NCBI RefSeq assembly: GCF_013166605.1
Contig: NZ_JABKKF010000013.1
Span: 1 to 64,000, forward strand
From: Xylanibacter muris
GTDB taxonomy: Bacteria; Bacteroidota; Bacteroidia; Bacteroidales; Bacteroidaceae
Length of the DNA: 64,000 nt
Reading direction: 5' to 3'
Shown: positions 51,701 through 59,665 of the stretch, piece after piece
Layout of the letters: each line of letters begins with the position of its first letter
Numbering within the stretch: the first letter of the stretch is position 1
Made by a program: the position numbers and the translations under genes
Notes under the pieces: generated by a model
Databases searched by the model: none
What the model was told of the DNA's origin: nothing
The model's input: the letters and a program-made list of their open reading frames with translations, nothing else

Positions 51701-52106
51701 CATCATTTTTGCCAAGGAACGCCAGGTCACCATTTTCCTGTCCCTGCATAAGAGCTACACGGGCCGTTCCTTTTTTCATTGTCTCACCGTCTATCGTATA
51801 CTCATTTGTACCACAAAGGTCGAAAGATACACGATAAGAGGTTTGTTCCTTAATAGGAAGGTTTCTGAACTTGATTGCACGTTGCCAGTTGGAAGCGTCT
51901 ATCAACGTGTTGTAAAAGTGCATTGCACCATCCTCGATAGTACGCTCGTCACCATCCTGATTGTTGATGAACTCATACCATCCCACTTCTGTCTCACCTT
52001 TGGTCTGTTCTGAGTCAAAGCCTTCGAACATCACCTGGGGAGCTTGTGCCCAGGCAAACGAAGCCGAAAAGAACATACCAAGACTAAGTAAAAGGTTCTT
52101 TTTCAT
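48735..52106 (-). CDS. large exported multidomain protein with a type IX sorting-like tail
   Basis: The 1123-residue protein has a signal peptide ending FAWA. I see a CBM4/9-like jellyroll (about 25-190), a beta region, an Ig-like domain (about 355-455; AVPENGAFNLPNNISEFALTFN), a second jellyroll (about 470-655), helical FIVAR-like repeats (about 660-900), a third beta domain (about 925-1065) and a C-terminus with VELYDLNGRRI and KVIVK like type A sorting domains. No catalytic module is recognisable. It is probably a secreted xylan-binding surface protein taking the place of SusE/F. It has its own promoter and terminator. Confidence 0.85.
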   Translation of the reverse strand: MKKNLLLSLGMFFSASFAWAQAPQVMFEGFDSEQTKGETEVGWYEFINNQDGDERTIEDGAMHFYNTLIDASNWQRAIKFRNLPIKEQTSYRVSFDLCGTNEYTIDGETMKKGTARVALMQGQENGDLAFLGKNDEMYTYDISYFQEKDDKGFRKYTMMFYYANNAVQQEYYAKHPGELTELAQKFFLTLNMYTPGDYYIDNVLVEESEIAGVRFIDDKIQVSFGYDTNIKDLVKANDGRVILPNDCITLSINDEIVDVLSVELLDDGFLYIFCGDVYPSGEDDKVVVSFRNPEGANQIQYKGNKHPRVFEGDVVVRAFNNEVGRYDYEGDIPDVFSYAYETPKLAKAVPENGAFNLPNNISEFALTFNKDADCSQIEATLTGDNGSSEKLAATPAEGLSKEVVFKRAATGDLPTGEYTLHVTKIFPERMLGEDIFGEETITMYIGQVEADPNDTARVVYKDNFKEKGANYIPEGWEVCNDGTVAATGGAGSGPRIFNFNGGGDFDFALYVRTGNNANGEAEDQGYAQYGQTEEYLITLDEGDKYQLSFNAAAWKGTPWVRCYVIAPNGEIVIQSINECLPNLNGNTGSSTMKSTKVSMEFKAPETGNYKIKWVPCAKEDGSSAAWLEIMIANIRLDYVPASPASRYDGMLKNAVDAAKVCRDNNSGERYLGEAWTALDELIKKYDGQRFTAPSAYEIAVAELQEAVNTLNKHVSLINTYDGLISGDNSAQALVDKYAESKFNGTDYYLNLVEANNKYTGRLLTDDAELETAIAELTKVINICKNMFTEANVNDKGIGSQTGTTGVAALTERIRTGIAVAKKLGAAEDNETLVEAAKVITDDDDVANAVKKVVKTELYGKLKNADNGLFDTKVDDVTLEEYTDSFDMTVFVKNPNLYLINDNKLDANHRVTDGDDVTVPGWRISVGEGYEVTVSTGWSWTLGEDNPYVDGMIQNWARGFRAEQTITDLPAGIYTIMGGFGEREASAEAEDSYFFIKTSADEEDQKVKTPVIGQTFPYSNLAFTNVVITDGKLTLGAVASGGSHVFFNNIQLFMKNSAEGFDYAAAYEEILDGIDGVGANNAEVRKVELYDLNGRRIITANKGINIVKKYMSDGSVRTEKVIVK

Positions 52107-52167
52107 AATAATTGGTTTTTTTAGTTATAATAAAAATTTTAAACGGATTGTTTTTATTTTCATGCCG

Positions 52168-52175
52168 CAAAGATA
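52168..52175 (-). promoter_or_regulatory. -7 box of the 1123-residue protein gene
   Basis: TATCTTTG on the minus strand, start predicted near 52161, about 55 bases before the ATG at 52106. No TTG at -33, as in the other promoters of this locus. Confidence 0.55.
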
Positions 52176-52259
52176 AAAACCATTCTGAGATATGGTTTTC
52201 TCGTTTGTCTCATATATTTTTTTATTTGTATTTTATGGTTATTTCACAACGATTTTCAT

Positions 52260-52487
52260 TTATACACCTCTTGAATGATTACCACACGCCTTCCATTCAC
52301 ATAAGGCTGTATTAAGCTCCATTACGTTCTTATTATGAGATGCAGAAGGCGAGACATTGATATGAATGACAGACACCATATTATCGACACTCACCGGCCG
52401 ACGCACTGAATCAGCATTCTCAGCCAAAAGAGACAAAGATAAAACACATATCAATAATATTAATATACGGATAAACTTAAATTTCAT
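52260..52487 (-). CDS. small exported protein (75 residues), unknown
   Basis: From the ATG at 52487 the product is MKFKFIRILILLICVLSLSLLAEN..., a good signal peptide with probable cleavage near LLA. About 53 residues follow, ending LNTALCEWKACGNHSRGV with two Cys. I recognise no family. It lies between the sensor terminator and the surface-protein promoter. A TATTTTTG box (52527-52520) overlaps the terminator T tract and could start its transcript. It may be a real small secreted protein or a remnant of a larger gene. Confidence 0.45.
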   Translation of the reverse strand: MKFKFIRILILLICVLSLSLLAENADSVRRPVSVDNMVSVIHINVSPSASHNKNVMELNTALCEWKACGNHSRGV

Positions 52488-52520
52488 GAATAGGTTTATT
52501 TTATAATTAGTTACGACCAC

Positions 52521-52550
52521 AAAAATAGCCCAACTTTACGAGTCGGGCTA
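52521..52550 (-). terminator. rho-independent terminator of the hybrid sensor gene
   Basis: On the minus strand the 10-bp stem TAGCCCGACT / AGTTGGGCTA (one G-T pair) is followed by TTTTT, 64 bases after the sensor stop codon. Confidence 0.85.
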
Positions 52551-52613
52551 TTCTATACGTCTCACAAACTTATATATATGTTTCTTTTAATAAATTGTAT
52601 GGAACAATACCGT

Positions 52614-55600
52614 TTATTTCTGCTTGCTGTCTGTATATTCCGTTGGAGGAACCCCGAAATACTTGCGGAATAACGTGGAGAAATGTGCAAGATTCGAGAA
52701 TCCCACAGTATATGCAACCTGTGTGATATTCAACTTCTGCTCACGCAACAGGCGGGCAGCCTGCTCAAGTCTGATGTTGCGTATGAACTCTCCTGCGGAA
52801 ACCCCTGCCAGTTCCTTCATTTTGCGATGCAGCTGCGCACGGCTTATACCGACTTCCTTTGTCATCATGTCAACACCGAAATCACTGTCACCGATATGCT
52901 CATTCACAACTTTCATGATACGCTCCATAAGCAGTTCGTCATTTCCCTTCACTTCTTTTGTCTCGATATTGGCCATCTGTTTCTGCACACCGGAGAACTT
53001 GCTCTTCAGCCTCATCATATTGTTGATGACATTCTCGATATTCATGTGAAGTTCCTCCATATCAAACGGTTTGGCAAGAAAAGCGTCGGCTCCGCGCTCC
53101 AACCCTTCAAGTCTGTTGCCCACATCCGACTTCGATGTCAACATTATCACCGGAATATGACTGAGATTTATGTTTGTCTTTATCATACGCAACATGGTAA
53201 AACCGTCCATCTCCGGCATCATCACATCGCTCACCACAACATCATACGCATTTGTAAGAAGTTCCTTGAGACCTTCCTTTCCGTTTGAACATACACCGAA
53301 CTTATAATAGCATCCGAGTTCTGTACTTATGTAACGGCCAATCTCCAGGTCGTCATCCACCACAAGCACCCTGTATTTTGTCTGCGGACGGGTTTTGACC
53401 GCATTATCGGCAACAGTTTTCTCACGGCTTATCTCTTCTGAAGAGAAATGAGAATTGCCAAGAGGTATACGTACAGTAAAGATACTGCCCTTGGCATCAG
53501 TCCTGTTTTCGGCAACAACCGTTCCATGGTGCATGTCAACAATCATCTTACACAGGTTCAGCCCTATTCCTGTTCCGGGTATATGCAGCCTGCTTGAATT
53601 GCCGCCCTGATAGAATCTGTCGAAAATATGTTTCAGGCTCTCATTCTTCAGTCCCACACCGCTGTCTATGACCTGTATTACAAAATGTGTATTATCTGAT
53701 GTAAGCCTTATTTCGATATTACCGTTATCGTATGTATACTTGAAGGCATTCGACAGCAGGTTTGTAATCACCTTGTCAAACTGATTCCTGTCTATCCATA
53801 CATCGAGAGACTCATCAAAATGGGTAAATACAAACTTTATGTTACGCTCTTGTGCGCTGTATTCGAACATTTTATATATACCGTTTATGAATGCCACGAT
53901 ATCAGTACGGCGGCAATGCAGGTGCATTTGCTGCTTGTCAATCTTTCTCACGTCAAGAATCTGGCTCACAAGATCGAGTATCCTCTTGGAATTATGTTCT
54001 ATTGTTGCTATATCACGCATTGAATCGGGGAAGGTCTCTCCCACTCTCCGCTTCAGATTTGCCAAAGGACTCATTATGAGAGTAAGCGGAGAACGTATGT
54101 CGTGAGTGGCGTTGATAAGGAATTTCATCTTTTCCTCATACAGCTGCTCGCGCTTTTTACGATTATACTGATAAATAAGGTAAGCAACCATAACTGCGAA
54201 CATTATTATATAAAAAAGGTATGCTGCCGTAGACTTGTACCAAGGCGGAGTTACAGCCACAGTTATTTTCTTTGTTTTGGAATAAGCACCATCAATCAGA
54301 GCACGCACCTCAACATTATATTCTCCCGGCTGCAGATGACTCAGAGTAATGGTATTATATCCTTCTCCGTTATTTTTCCAATCATCATTATTCACGCGGT
54401 ATTCGTATATTATATTGCCAGGAGCGACATAATCGAACAAGGAAAACTCAAGAGAGAACGTATTGTCAAGATATGATACGGTGAAATGGTCAGACGTCAT
54501 AAGAGGGCCGCTTACAACACGATGCCCGTTTGACTCGGTATTTGTATTTACAGATTTTCCGGCAATAAGGAAATCCGACAGACATATATCCGGTATCTTT
54601 CCTGTATTCTCCTTTATGTCACTCGGCTTGAACACCGTAAGCCCGTCATTATTTCCAAAATAAACAATATCGTCATCAGTATGCAGGCCGACTGAATTTA
54701 CGTATTCCTTCATGGTAAGGCCATTGCCGTTAACATGCCCGATAAACTTTTTCTTACGCTTGTTATACTGCCATATACCCATTGATGTAGAACACCATAT
54801 ATCACCGTTATTCGCTTCAACAATATATCCTACCGTCTTATCTTTAAGCACTTCCCCACCGGGCATTCCCACAACCTTATTGTCATTGTGATTATATACA
54901 TACAGACCCTCATCCGTACCTATAAGAATACGTCCGTCTTGAGTCTCACAAAGAGAATGACACGCAATTCCGTCAAGCAACGAATACCATCCGAGAGATT
55001 TGAAATTCTCATCGGCAGGACTAAAACATGAAACTCCCGATGCCGTACCAAGCCATACACGCCCTTTACGGTCGGGCATCATACACATAACCCAGTTGTT
55101 GCACAGACTGCCTTTGCCGTCTGTTGCTCCCTGAACATAGTTTTTCAACTTGCGAGACTTTGGGTTATACACACAGAAACCACGGGAAAATGTTGATATA
55201 TATATATTCTTCCCGTCATCGGTCATATCATTAAACTTGTTGCACTCAAAACTGACCCTTATTTCGGATTTTCCTGTTTCAGGATCATAAACATAGAATC
55301 CGTTATCCGTTCCCAACCAATACTGACGTCTGCTGTCACGGAATATAAACTCTGTGGAAGACGGGGATACGGGACGGGCGACTATTTTCCCGTTGTTGTC
55401 GAAACCGAATACACCGTTTCCCTGCACCGTACACCATATTATTCCATTGTCTCCCTCACATACTGACGTTATCGTGGAACTGAGATTAACTTTTTGCGCA
55501 GAAAAGCTCCAGTTACGGAACCATGGCAGCCTGTTGGGAATAACGAACAGTCCTTTCGACTGGCATCCGACCCATGTATTACCGTCACGGTCTTGTGTGA

Positions 55601-56492
55601 TCGCCCATATCTTTGCCGTGTTTATATCCATTCCCTCAACACGCTCTATCTTACGGCTATTATTAGGCAGAACGAACAAACCGTTACCGCGGGTGCCTAT
55701 ATATATATCTTCATCCTTGTCTTTATATACAGTAACGATAGGTATCTTTTTACCGGATATAGCAGACATGTCTATATCTGTTTCTTTTACATTACCCCCC
55801 CCTATGGGAAATGACAAAAATCCACGCATACATGCAATAAGCACCTCTCCATTACGCTCTACAAAGCCAATTGGAGAACCTACGGAAGATACGTATTCCT
55901 TTATCTTCCCGTTTTTTTCTTTTACAGTAAAGACATTCCCCGAACCGCTCTTCCACACTCTTCCGCGGATGTCTTCATACATACGGCTGAAAAAAGCATT
56001 TTCATTACGTACAGTATAATCATCGGACACATCTGTCAAACGGCCGTCTTTTTCCACGACATGCAGGCCATATCCTGCGGTACCGACTATCAGACGGCCG
56101 TTACGCAAGCGGCTGATAACATTTATACGCGGTTTTAAATTATTATTAAAACGACAATGATAAAAAACATTGCTCTCATAGTCAAAACGGTCCAATCCTT
56201 TCACTGTGCCGACCCAAAGACTGCCGTCATCGTCACAATAAATCTTTGAAACCGCATTGCAGCAAAGAGACGTTGTATCATCGGGCTGATGGAGATATGT
56301 TGTGAAATGATAACCGTCAAAACGGTTGAGACCGTATTCCGTGGCTATCCATATATATCCGTACCGATCCTGACAAATGTCAGTAATCTGACTGTTTGAA
56401 AAACGGTTGGAAGGTATAAACCATCCTGTATGGCCATAAACACCTGTTAGAAATGTAATAATAAGATAAGTTAATACAATATGCCTTTTCAT
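52614..56492 (-). CDS. hybrid two-component system sensor/regulator
   Basis: The ATG at 56492 gives 1292 residues and a clean signal peptide (MKRHIVLTYLIITFLTGVYG); 56540 is an in-frame alternative. The periplasmic part has two seven-bladed reg_prop propellers (about 20-670) and a Y_Y_Y domain ending VAVTPPWYKS. A membrane helix (about 753-774), HisKA with NATHDIRSPL (His797) and HATPase with DSGVGLKNESL and GTGIGLNLCK follow. Then come a receiver with VVSDVMMPEMDG (Asp1089) and an AraC DNA-binding domain to the C-terminus. It senses a glycan fragment directly in the periplasm and activates the surrounding locus. A diverged 66-bp repeat forms its leader. Confidence 0.96.
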   Translation of the reverse strand: MKRHIVLTYLIITFLTGVYGHTGWFIPSNRFSNSQITDICQDRYGYIWIATEYGLNRFDGYHFTTYLHQPDDTTSLCCNAVSKIYCDDDGSLWVGTVKGLDRFDYESNVFYHCRFNNNLKPRINVISRLRNGRLIVGTAGYGLHVVEKDGRLTDVSDDYTVRNENAFFSRMYEDIRGRVWKSGSGNVFTVKEKNGKIKEYVSSVGSPIGFVERNGEVLIACMRGFLSFPIGGGNVKETDIDMSAISGKKIPIVTVYKDKDEDIYIGTRGNGLFVLPNNSRKIERVEGMDINTAKIWAITQDRDGNTWVGCQSKGLFVIPNRLPWFRNWSFSAQKVNLSSTITSVCEGDNGIIWCTVQGNGVFGFDNNGKIVARPVSPSSTEFIFRDSRRQYWLGTDNGFYVYDPETGKSEIRVSFECNKFNDMTDDGKNIYISTFSRGFCVYNPKSRKLKNYVQGATDGKGSLCNNWVMCMMPDRKGRVWLGTASGVSCFSPADENFKSLGWYSLLDGIACHSLCETQDGRILIGTDEGLYVYNHNDNKVVGMPGGEVLKDKTVGYIVEANNGDIWCSTSMGIWQYNKRKKKFIGHVNGNGLTMKEYVNSVGLHTDDDIVYFGNNDGLTVFKPSDIKENTGKIPDICLSDFLIAGKSVNTNTESNGHRVVSGPLMTSDHFTVSYLDNTFSLEFSLFDYVAPGNIIYEYRVNNDDWKNNGEGYNTITLSHLQPGEYNVEVRALIDGAYSKTKKITVAVTPPWYKSTAAYLFYIIMFAVMVAYLIYQYNRKKREQLYEEKMKFLINATHDIRSPLTLIMSPLANLKRRVGETFPDSMRDIATIEHNSKRILDLVSQILDVRKIDKQQMHLHCRRTDIVAFINGIYKMFEYSAQERNIKFVFTHFDESLDVWIDRNQFDKVITNLLSNAFKYTYDNGNIEIRLTSDNTHFVIQVIDSGVGLKNESLKHIFDRFYQGGNSSRLHIPGTGIGLNLCKMIVDMHHGTVVAENRTDAKGSIFTVRIPLGNSHFSSEEISREKTVADNAVKTRPQTKYRVLVVDDDLEIGRYISTELGCYYKFGVCSNGKEGLKELLTNAYDVVVSDVMMPEMDGFTMLRMIKTNINLSHIPVIMLTSKSDVGNRLEGLERGADAFLAKPFDMEELHMNIENVINNMMRLKSKFSGVQKQMANIETKEVKGNDELLMERIMKVVNEHIGDSDFGVDMMTKEVGISRAQLHRKMKELAGVSAGEFIRNIRLEQAARLLREQKLNITQVAYTVGFSNLAHFSTLFRKYFGVPPTEYTDSKQK

Positions 56493-56526
56493 TATTGTGG
56501 TAAAAATCGAAAGTTGTTTCAATATG

Positions 56527-56603
56527 CAGGGATAATGCAAACCGAACGCAATAAAGCTTGCTTTAAATTGCTGAGGTAAAGCTTATCATAATGCAAAGAT
56601 AAT
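56527..56603 (-). repeat. diverged copy of the 66-bp promoter/leader repeat
   Basis: Read on the minus strand it matches the 381-527 repeat over about 70 bases, including ACCTCAGCAATTTAAAGCAAGC, TTGCGTTCGGTTTGCATTATC and the promoter box TATCTTTG (56601-56594). The second box is degenerate (TATCCCTG, 56534-56527) at 67 bases spacing. Changes in the GCAAT...ATTGC segment preserve pairing. A transcript starting near 56587 would carry most of the repeat as the sensor leader. Confidence 0.85.
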
Positions 56604-56617
56604 AAATAAAAAATATC

Positions 56618-56731
56618 TTAAGAAATTTCTACAGTTAAAAACTTTCCGCCGCAGTTCTTTTTATCCGCATCGTCCGGAGGCCTATACAGAACAGGCTGAG
56701 TTTCCGGAGACATACCTCCCCCGACTGTCAT
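56618..56731 (-). CDS. very small open frame, doubtful
   Basis: The frame is open upstream to about 56797, and the first ATG at 56731 would give 37 residues (MTVGGGMSPETQ..., ending KFLTVEIS). The composition is not obviously random (GGG, PP, Cys), so it could be the tail of a decayed gene or a small peptide. There is no ribosome-binding evidence and no family match. The rest of 56493-56886 holds the repeat and a long hairpin. Confidence 0.18.
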   Translation of the reverse strand: MTVGGGMSPETQPVLYRPPDDADKKNCGGKFLTVEIS

Positions 56732-56789
56732 GGATACAGAGGCCGGACAATGTAAGCGAATTATGATTTCATTTACATAAACAGATATA

Positions 56790-56846
56790 ATATATGATTA
56801 GCCGTGTTTGACCGGTAAACCAAGTCAAACACGGCTAATCATATAT
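56790..56846 (-). terminator. 23-bp perfect inverted repeat after the SusC-SusD-GH30-CE1 unit
   Basis: Bases 56790-56812 pair perfectly with 56824-56846 around an 11-base loop, 41 bases after the esterase stop codon. The sequence after it on the minus strand is A/T-rich but not a clean T tract. It probably ends the four-gene transcript or protects its 3' end. Confidence 0.7.
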
Positions 56847-56886
56847 CTGTCAGGTTATGACTGATAACTTTTGAAAATGTAATATA

Positions 56887-58128
56887 CTATCTCACAAATA
56901 CTTTCCTTACTTTCTTTCCCTCCGTCATATCTCCTTCTACAATTATCTTCAGACCGGAAGATGAAGGAGACACGCTTTTACCTGAAACATCATAAACACT
57001 GCGTTCTCCGGAAGCGCATCCGGAAGAAATACCGGATATATCAGACGTATTCTTCAAAAGGTTGAAAATGCTGTGGGCCGAACCTGTACGCCCCTTATCG
57101 TCTGTTGCAACGACACGCACTATACGTTGTCCGCGCCCCACTCCAAACCACCAGCATTCGTAAGGAGGCTCTGTAAGCTCTTTTATAAGAGTGCTGCCAC
57201 CATAAAATGCGACTTTAACAATATCTCCATAATCACTCCATACATCAGCGGCAAGATGTATGGAGTCTGCCTTTGAACCCTCATTGTCATAGTATACATC
57301 AGTGCCTGATACAGGCTCGGTAACATTCACTTTCGGATTGCGGTCCACAAGAGAATAGCGGCTGCAGAAATTCCATATCTCCTCACCGGTCTTCACAACA
57401 TCATTGGACACCCAGTGACCCTTTCCCGCAAATTCGAGAAGCACGACCTCCACACCGTTCGTACCGCCACTCCACCTACGGTATGTGGCATGTCCTGCAC
57501 CTTTATAATTTGGTGTTACGGAAGGCGTGGTGTTACACTTGTTGAATTTTATCCATACGTCAAGAACCCCCTGGACCTTATCGAAAGTACATACATCATC
57601 ACCTGTTCCATGGGTATGTATCAAGGGCACCGGACGTGACGCGTTGGCCGAAGCTCCCCACATAGGATATCCGCTGATAGGAGCAAATGCCGCAATGCGG
57701 TCGGCGATATTGTTCATACAGTGATAAGTGAACATTCCGCCCATGGAGAACCCTGACAAATAAACGCGGTCGCGGTCTATCTTATGCAAGGCAACCATCT
57801 CGTCTATCAACTTCAGAATAAAGTTAATGTCGCTCTGTCCGGATATGTCCCATGCCCTGTTTATGCCGTTTGGAAACACCACGGCAAACCTCTCCTTGTC
57901 TGCCAACGGCTCTATGGCCATCTGACCTTTCTGATAATTGGCATCCTGATTCATTCCGTGGCATGAAATCAGCAGAGGCCTGTTTTCCGGCAAATTCGCA
58001 GGTACATATTTCAGATAGTTCCGCGACTTTCCGTCTACGGTTATATTATCGGCTTTGACACCGGTATTTCCGAAGAAAACAAACGCTGCCAACAGAGTAG
58101 CCAAAAAGAAAAAACGATTTGTCATCAT
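56887..58128 (-). CDS. CE1-type esterase with Ig-like domain and sorting-like tail
   Basis: From the ATG at 58128 there are 413 residues; an alternative ATG lies at 58143. A signal peptide (TNRFFFLATLLAAFVFFG) precedes a PHB-depolymerase/LpqC-type alpha/beta-hydrolase (about 28-265) with LLISCHGMNQDANYQ, the nucleophile elbow SGFSMGGMF and GKGHWVSND with the probable His. A bacterial Ig-like domain follows (about 268-365). The last part, SVYDVSGKSV...GKKVRKVFVR, resembles a type A type IX sorting domain. It probably removes acetyl or feruloyl esters from xylan at the cell surface. It follows GH30 by 28 bases. Confidence 0.9.
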   Translation of the reverse strand: MMTNRFFFLATLLAAFVFFGNTGVKADNITVDGKSRNYLKYVPANLPENRPLLISCHGMNQDANYQKGQMAIEPLADKERFAVVFPNGINRAWDISGQSDINFILKLIDEMVALHKIDRDRVYLSGFSMGGMFTYHCMNNIADRIAAFAPISGYPMWGASANASRPVPLIHTHGTGDDVCTFDKVQGVLDVWIKFNKCNTTPSVTPNYKGAGHATYRRWSGGTNGVEVVLLEFAGKGHWVSNDVVKTGEEIWNFCSRYSLVDRNPKVNVTEPVSGTDVYYDNEGSKADSIHLAADVWSDYGDIVKVAFYGGSTLIKELTEPPYECWWFGVGRGQRIVRVVATDDKGRTGSAHSIFNLLKNTSDISGISSGCASGERSVYDVSGKSVSPSSSGLKIIVEGDMTEGKKVRKVFVR

Positions 58129-58156
58129 ATAGAAAACATTCAATTACTGATAAATA

Positions 58157-59665
58157 CTAATAAACTATTTTCTTTCCGTTATGTATGTATATACCGTGAC
58201 GCTGCAAGGCATCTTCGTTCACCTTACGGCCATACATATCATAGAAGGCATCGTCCTGAGGTTTTTCTTCATCATACGGCAGGTCTGTTATTCCGTCGGC
58301 AGTCCTGTCTATGGTGAATATATACGTATTGATGCTGCGTGCGGGCAGCGGCACACTGATCTCTTTTACCGGCCCGTCCACATCTATCGCAGTTTTGTTA
58401 TAGACATTGCCTTCTGTAGAGCTTATCCACTCGCATGCTTTCACTTTGTACGGCAGACGCACCTTCATCGTATGGACATTTGCAGTTGTGTCGATACCCA
58501 TCACTATGATAGAGTCTCCCTTGATGAAAGCCGACGCCTGGAACGCACTGTTGGTGCCTATATATATATTGGTGTTTAAGTCTATGCGTGTCGAGCCGGT
58601 CAGGTTCTTTGAGAAGTGTGACATTATATAGCCGCGACGCAACAGTTTGCCATATTCGTTACCGGGCTGTATTGTCTTATCTCCACTGCCGACAAACGAC
58701 CAGTGGGCCAACATATACCAATATACGTATGCGTTTCCACCTGCAAGAAGACATTCGTTGACCTCTTCTGCAAAGAGTATCTCCTCATGCCATGTCGGCA
58801 GGTCTATGACAGAGTTGTCCGCATCACCGCGCGGATTCACGCTGTGCTCTGTCATCCACACCTCCTTGCCCATGGCCAGGGCCTTCTTTGCAGCCTTGGC
58901 CATATTGCCGAGCGGAACATGACCGTATATATGACCGGCAATGATATCTATATGCTTTGCCGTCTCCGGATCATCAAGCATTATATCAGAATACTCCGGA
59001 TTGAATCCTAAAGGCTCGGCATTCATAAGACGCACACCGTAGGTCTTGCGGTCAAGCCTGGAAGCATAACTCTTCACCAGGTCGTGAAGTTGCTGCGGAG
59101 TATACAGGCAACCGGAATAGTTTACCCACCAGTCGGGTTCGTTCTGCAACGATACTATATCCACCGCCGCGTCATTCTTCTTCATGTAAGCCAGGAAAGA
59201 GTTAAGCCACGGGAAGAACTTCGAATATGCCGAAGGCTTGAGCTCACCGCGCTGATATCCCTGCTCCTCACTGTTGCCTCCACCGGCAATACCGTTGGTC
59301 TTATAATCGCCTGGGGGCGACCATGGAGTGCCGAATATGATTGCACCGCGCTTCTTGGCCTCCTTTATCACAGGCAGATAGCCGTGCCAGTCGTATGGAG
59401 TGTCCCACGGAGTGGTGACATTGCCTATCATATTCGGAGAAATCTCCATACGGACTATATTCAGACCTACAGGAGAATCTTCTCCATAGAGCAGTTTAAT
59501 TACATTCACATCCTGAATAGGTGCCATCGCCCCCCAACAGGCTGCCGCTCCGAAACCGGTTATATACTGATGACGTGTGTCATTTACGGTAACAGTTATA
59601 ACAGCAGCACCGGTCTGCAATAATGCGGCCGATGCTGTCAATAGTGATATTAATAATCTTTTCAT
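58157..59665 (-). CDS. GH30 endo-xylanase, probably glucuronoxylan-specific
   Basis: The 502-residue protein has a signal peptide ending TGAA. The GH30 (beta/alpha)8 barrel (about 30-370) has GFGAAACWGAMAPIQ, GTPWSPPGDYKTNG, acid/base Glu176 in SLQNEPDWW and nucleophile Glu273 in WMTEHSV. The side beta-sandwich follows (about 375-455), then a tail FYDMYGRKV...HGIYIHNGKKIVY that looks like a type IX sorting domain. Text around the active site resembles subfamily 8, which cuts xylan next to glucuronate branches. It is the only endo-xylanase in the window. Its ATG overlaps the susD stop (ATGA). Confidence 0.93.
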   Translation of the reverse strand: MKRLLISLLTASAALLQTGAAVITVTVNDTRHQYITGFGAAACWGAMAPIQDVNVIKLLYGEDSPVGLNIVRMEISPNMIGNVTTPWDTPYDWHGYLPVIKEAKKRGAIIFGTPWSPPGDYKTNGIAGGGNSEEQGYQRGELKPSAYSKFFPWLNSFLAYMKKNDAAVDIVSLQNEPDWWVNYSGCLYTPQQLHDLVKSYASRLDRKTYGVRLMNAEPLGFNPEYSDIMLDDPETAKHIDIIAGHIYGHVPLGNMAKAAKKALAMGKEVWMTEHSVNPRGDADNSVIDLPTWHEEILFAEEVNECLLAGGNAYVYWYMLAHWSFVGSGDKTIQPGNEYGKLLRRGYIMSHFSKNLTGSTRIDLNTNIYIGTNSAFQASAFIKGDSIIVMGIDTTANVHTMKVRLPYKVKACEWISSTEGNVYNKTAIDVDGPVKEISVPLPARSINTYIFTIDRTADGITDLPYDEEKPQDDAFYDMYGRKVNEDALQRHGIYIHNGKKIVY

